Assembly: GCA_015767355.1 (NCBI GenBank)
Contig: JADWMH010000125.1
Span: forward strand, 1 to 6,293
Direction: 5' to 3'
Length of the DNA: 6,293 bases
Origin: Gammaproteobacteria bacterium
GTDB lineage: Bacteria; Pseudomonadota; Gammaproteobacteria; Chromatiales; Chromatiaceae
Position numbers and translations under genes: made by a program. The notes beneath the pieces were generated by a model that had not been told where the DNA came from, ran no database searches, and saw nothing but the letters and a program-made list of their open reading frames with translations. This document shows positions 5,777 to 6,293 of the stretch, piece by piece; the stretch's first letter is position 1; each line of letters opens with the position of its first letter.

Positions 5777-6293
5777 ATGGATTATCTGCGTCACCTGAAG
5801 AATTGCAACAACTTTGATCCGCACCTCTACACACCCTTTACACTCGATGGAAAACAGGTCGGCTGGATAACACAACAGTTTGGCAAACGTCTGCAGCAGG
5901 AGCCTGTCTTTCTCTTTGGTGAAGGTGAGATCACACTCATTCCTGAACTGCAGCACTTTCAACAGCGAACGGATGCATTGGCGGAAGTGGTGGTAAAACT
6001 GCACCGGGAGGGGCTGGTCAACACCATACTGAACGAGCCTTATGCATTCACCGACGGTCCCAGGGATGAGGCGTTGTGTCTCATCGATCGCGCTGCAGCG
6101 GTGCTCTTTGGTCTGCGCTCATTCGGCCAGCATGTGAATGGCTTTGTGCGCACCGGCGGCGATATTCAGATGTGGATTGGCCGCCGCGCCAAAGACCGTT
6201 TTCTGTTCCCCGGAAAACTCGACCAGATCGTTGCAGGGGGCCTCCCATGGGGAGTGACTCTTGAAGAGAACTTGAAAAAAGAGTGTTACGAAG
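5777..6293 (+). CDS. DUF4743-containing Nudix hydrolase (N-terminal 172 codons, cut by window end)
   Basis: Partial gene running off the right edge. The visible 172 residues hold an N-terminal DUF4743-type domain (about 5-115: PFTLDGKQVGWI at 20-31, LIDRAAAVLFGLRSFGQHVNG at 102-122, i.e. LIDRAA then FGLRSFG) and the beginning of the Nudix fold (WIGRRAKD at 133-140, FPGKLDQIVAGGLP at 144-157, ENLKKECYE at 164-172). The last stretch is the first part of the Nudix box, with E169 and E172 as metal-binding candidates. The usual box glutamate is V160 here, which as I recall is also non-standard in this family. Relatives include the N-terminal part of fungal thiamine pyrophosphokinase Tnr3 and yeast YJR142W, which acts on oxidised thiamine diphosphates. 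A role in clearing damaged thiamine diphosphate is therefore plausible but inferred. It starts 45 bases after tsaE on the same strand, so co-transcription is likely. Confidence 0.88.
   Translation, partial: MDYLRHLKNCNNFDPHLYTPFTLDGKQVGWITQQFGKRLQQEPVFLFGEGEITLIPELQHFQQRTDALAEVVVKLHREGLVNTILNEPYAFTDGPRDEALCLIDRAAAVLFGLRSFGQHVNGFVRTGGDIQMWIGRRAKDRFLFPGKLDQIVAGGLPWGVTLEENLKKECYE

Overview
This window looks like a chromosomal segment of a gammaproteobacterium of moderate GC content. The pairing of divergent queG and nnr with tsaE just downstream is the arrangement seen in Escherichia coli (yjeS, yjeF, yjeE). IscX at the left edge also fits a gammaproteobacterial isc operon. The dispersed intergenic repeats resemble those I recall from free-living environmental lineages such as sulfur oxidisers, but that finer placement is a guess.

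Left block (1-1243): iscX is the likely last gene of an iron-sulfur assembly operon entering from the left. It meets galE (UDP-glucose 4-epimerase, minus strand) tail to tail with a 4-base gap. Middle-left (1244-2346): a non-coding gap of about 300 bases holds a 7-bp inverted repeat and a MITE-like palindromic element. It is followed by a minus-strand gene for a single-pass inner-membrane protein with a periplasmic OmpA-type peptidoglycan-binding domain.

Middle-right (2428-5058): queG (epoxyqueuosine reductase, minus) and nnr (bifunctional NAD(P)HX epimerase/dehydratase, plus) diverge from a 72-base spacer. The two candidate -10 boxes in that spacer overlap on opposite strands. Right block (5059-6293): a 187-base gap contains two different short tandem-type repeats, followed by tsaE (t6A tRNA modification ATPase, GTG start) and the first 172 codons of a DUF4743/Nudix hydrolase cut by the window edge.

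Functionally the right half groups tRNA modification (QueG for queuosine, TsaE for t6A) with metabolite repair (Nnr for hydrated NAD(P)H, and probably the Nudix enzyme for damaged thiamine diphosphate). I see no phage, CRISPR, toxin-antitoxin, defence, rRNA or tRNA features, and no clear undescribed system. The most unusual content is in the intergenic repeats, the bidirectional promoter candidate, the orphan OmpA-domain protein and the Nudix gene where amiB would be expected.
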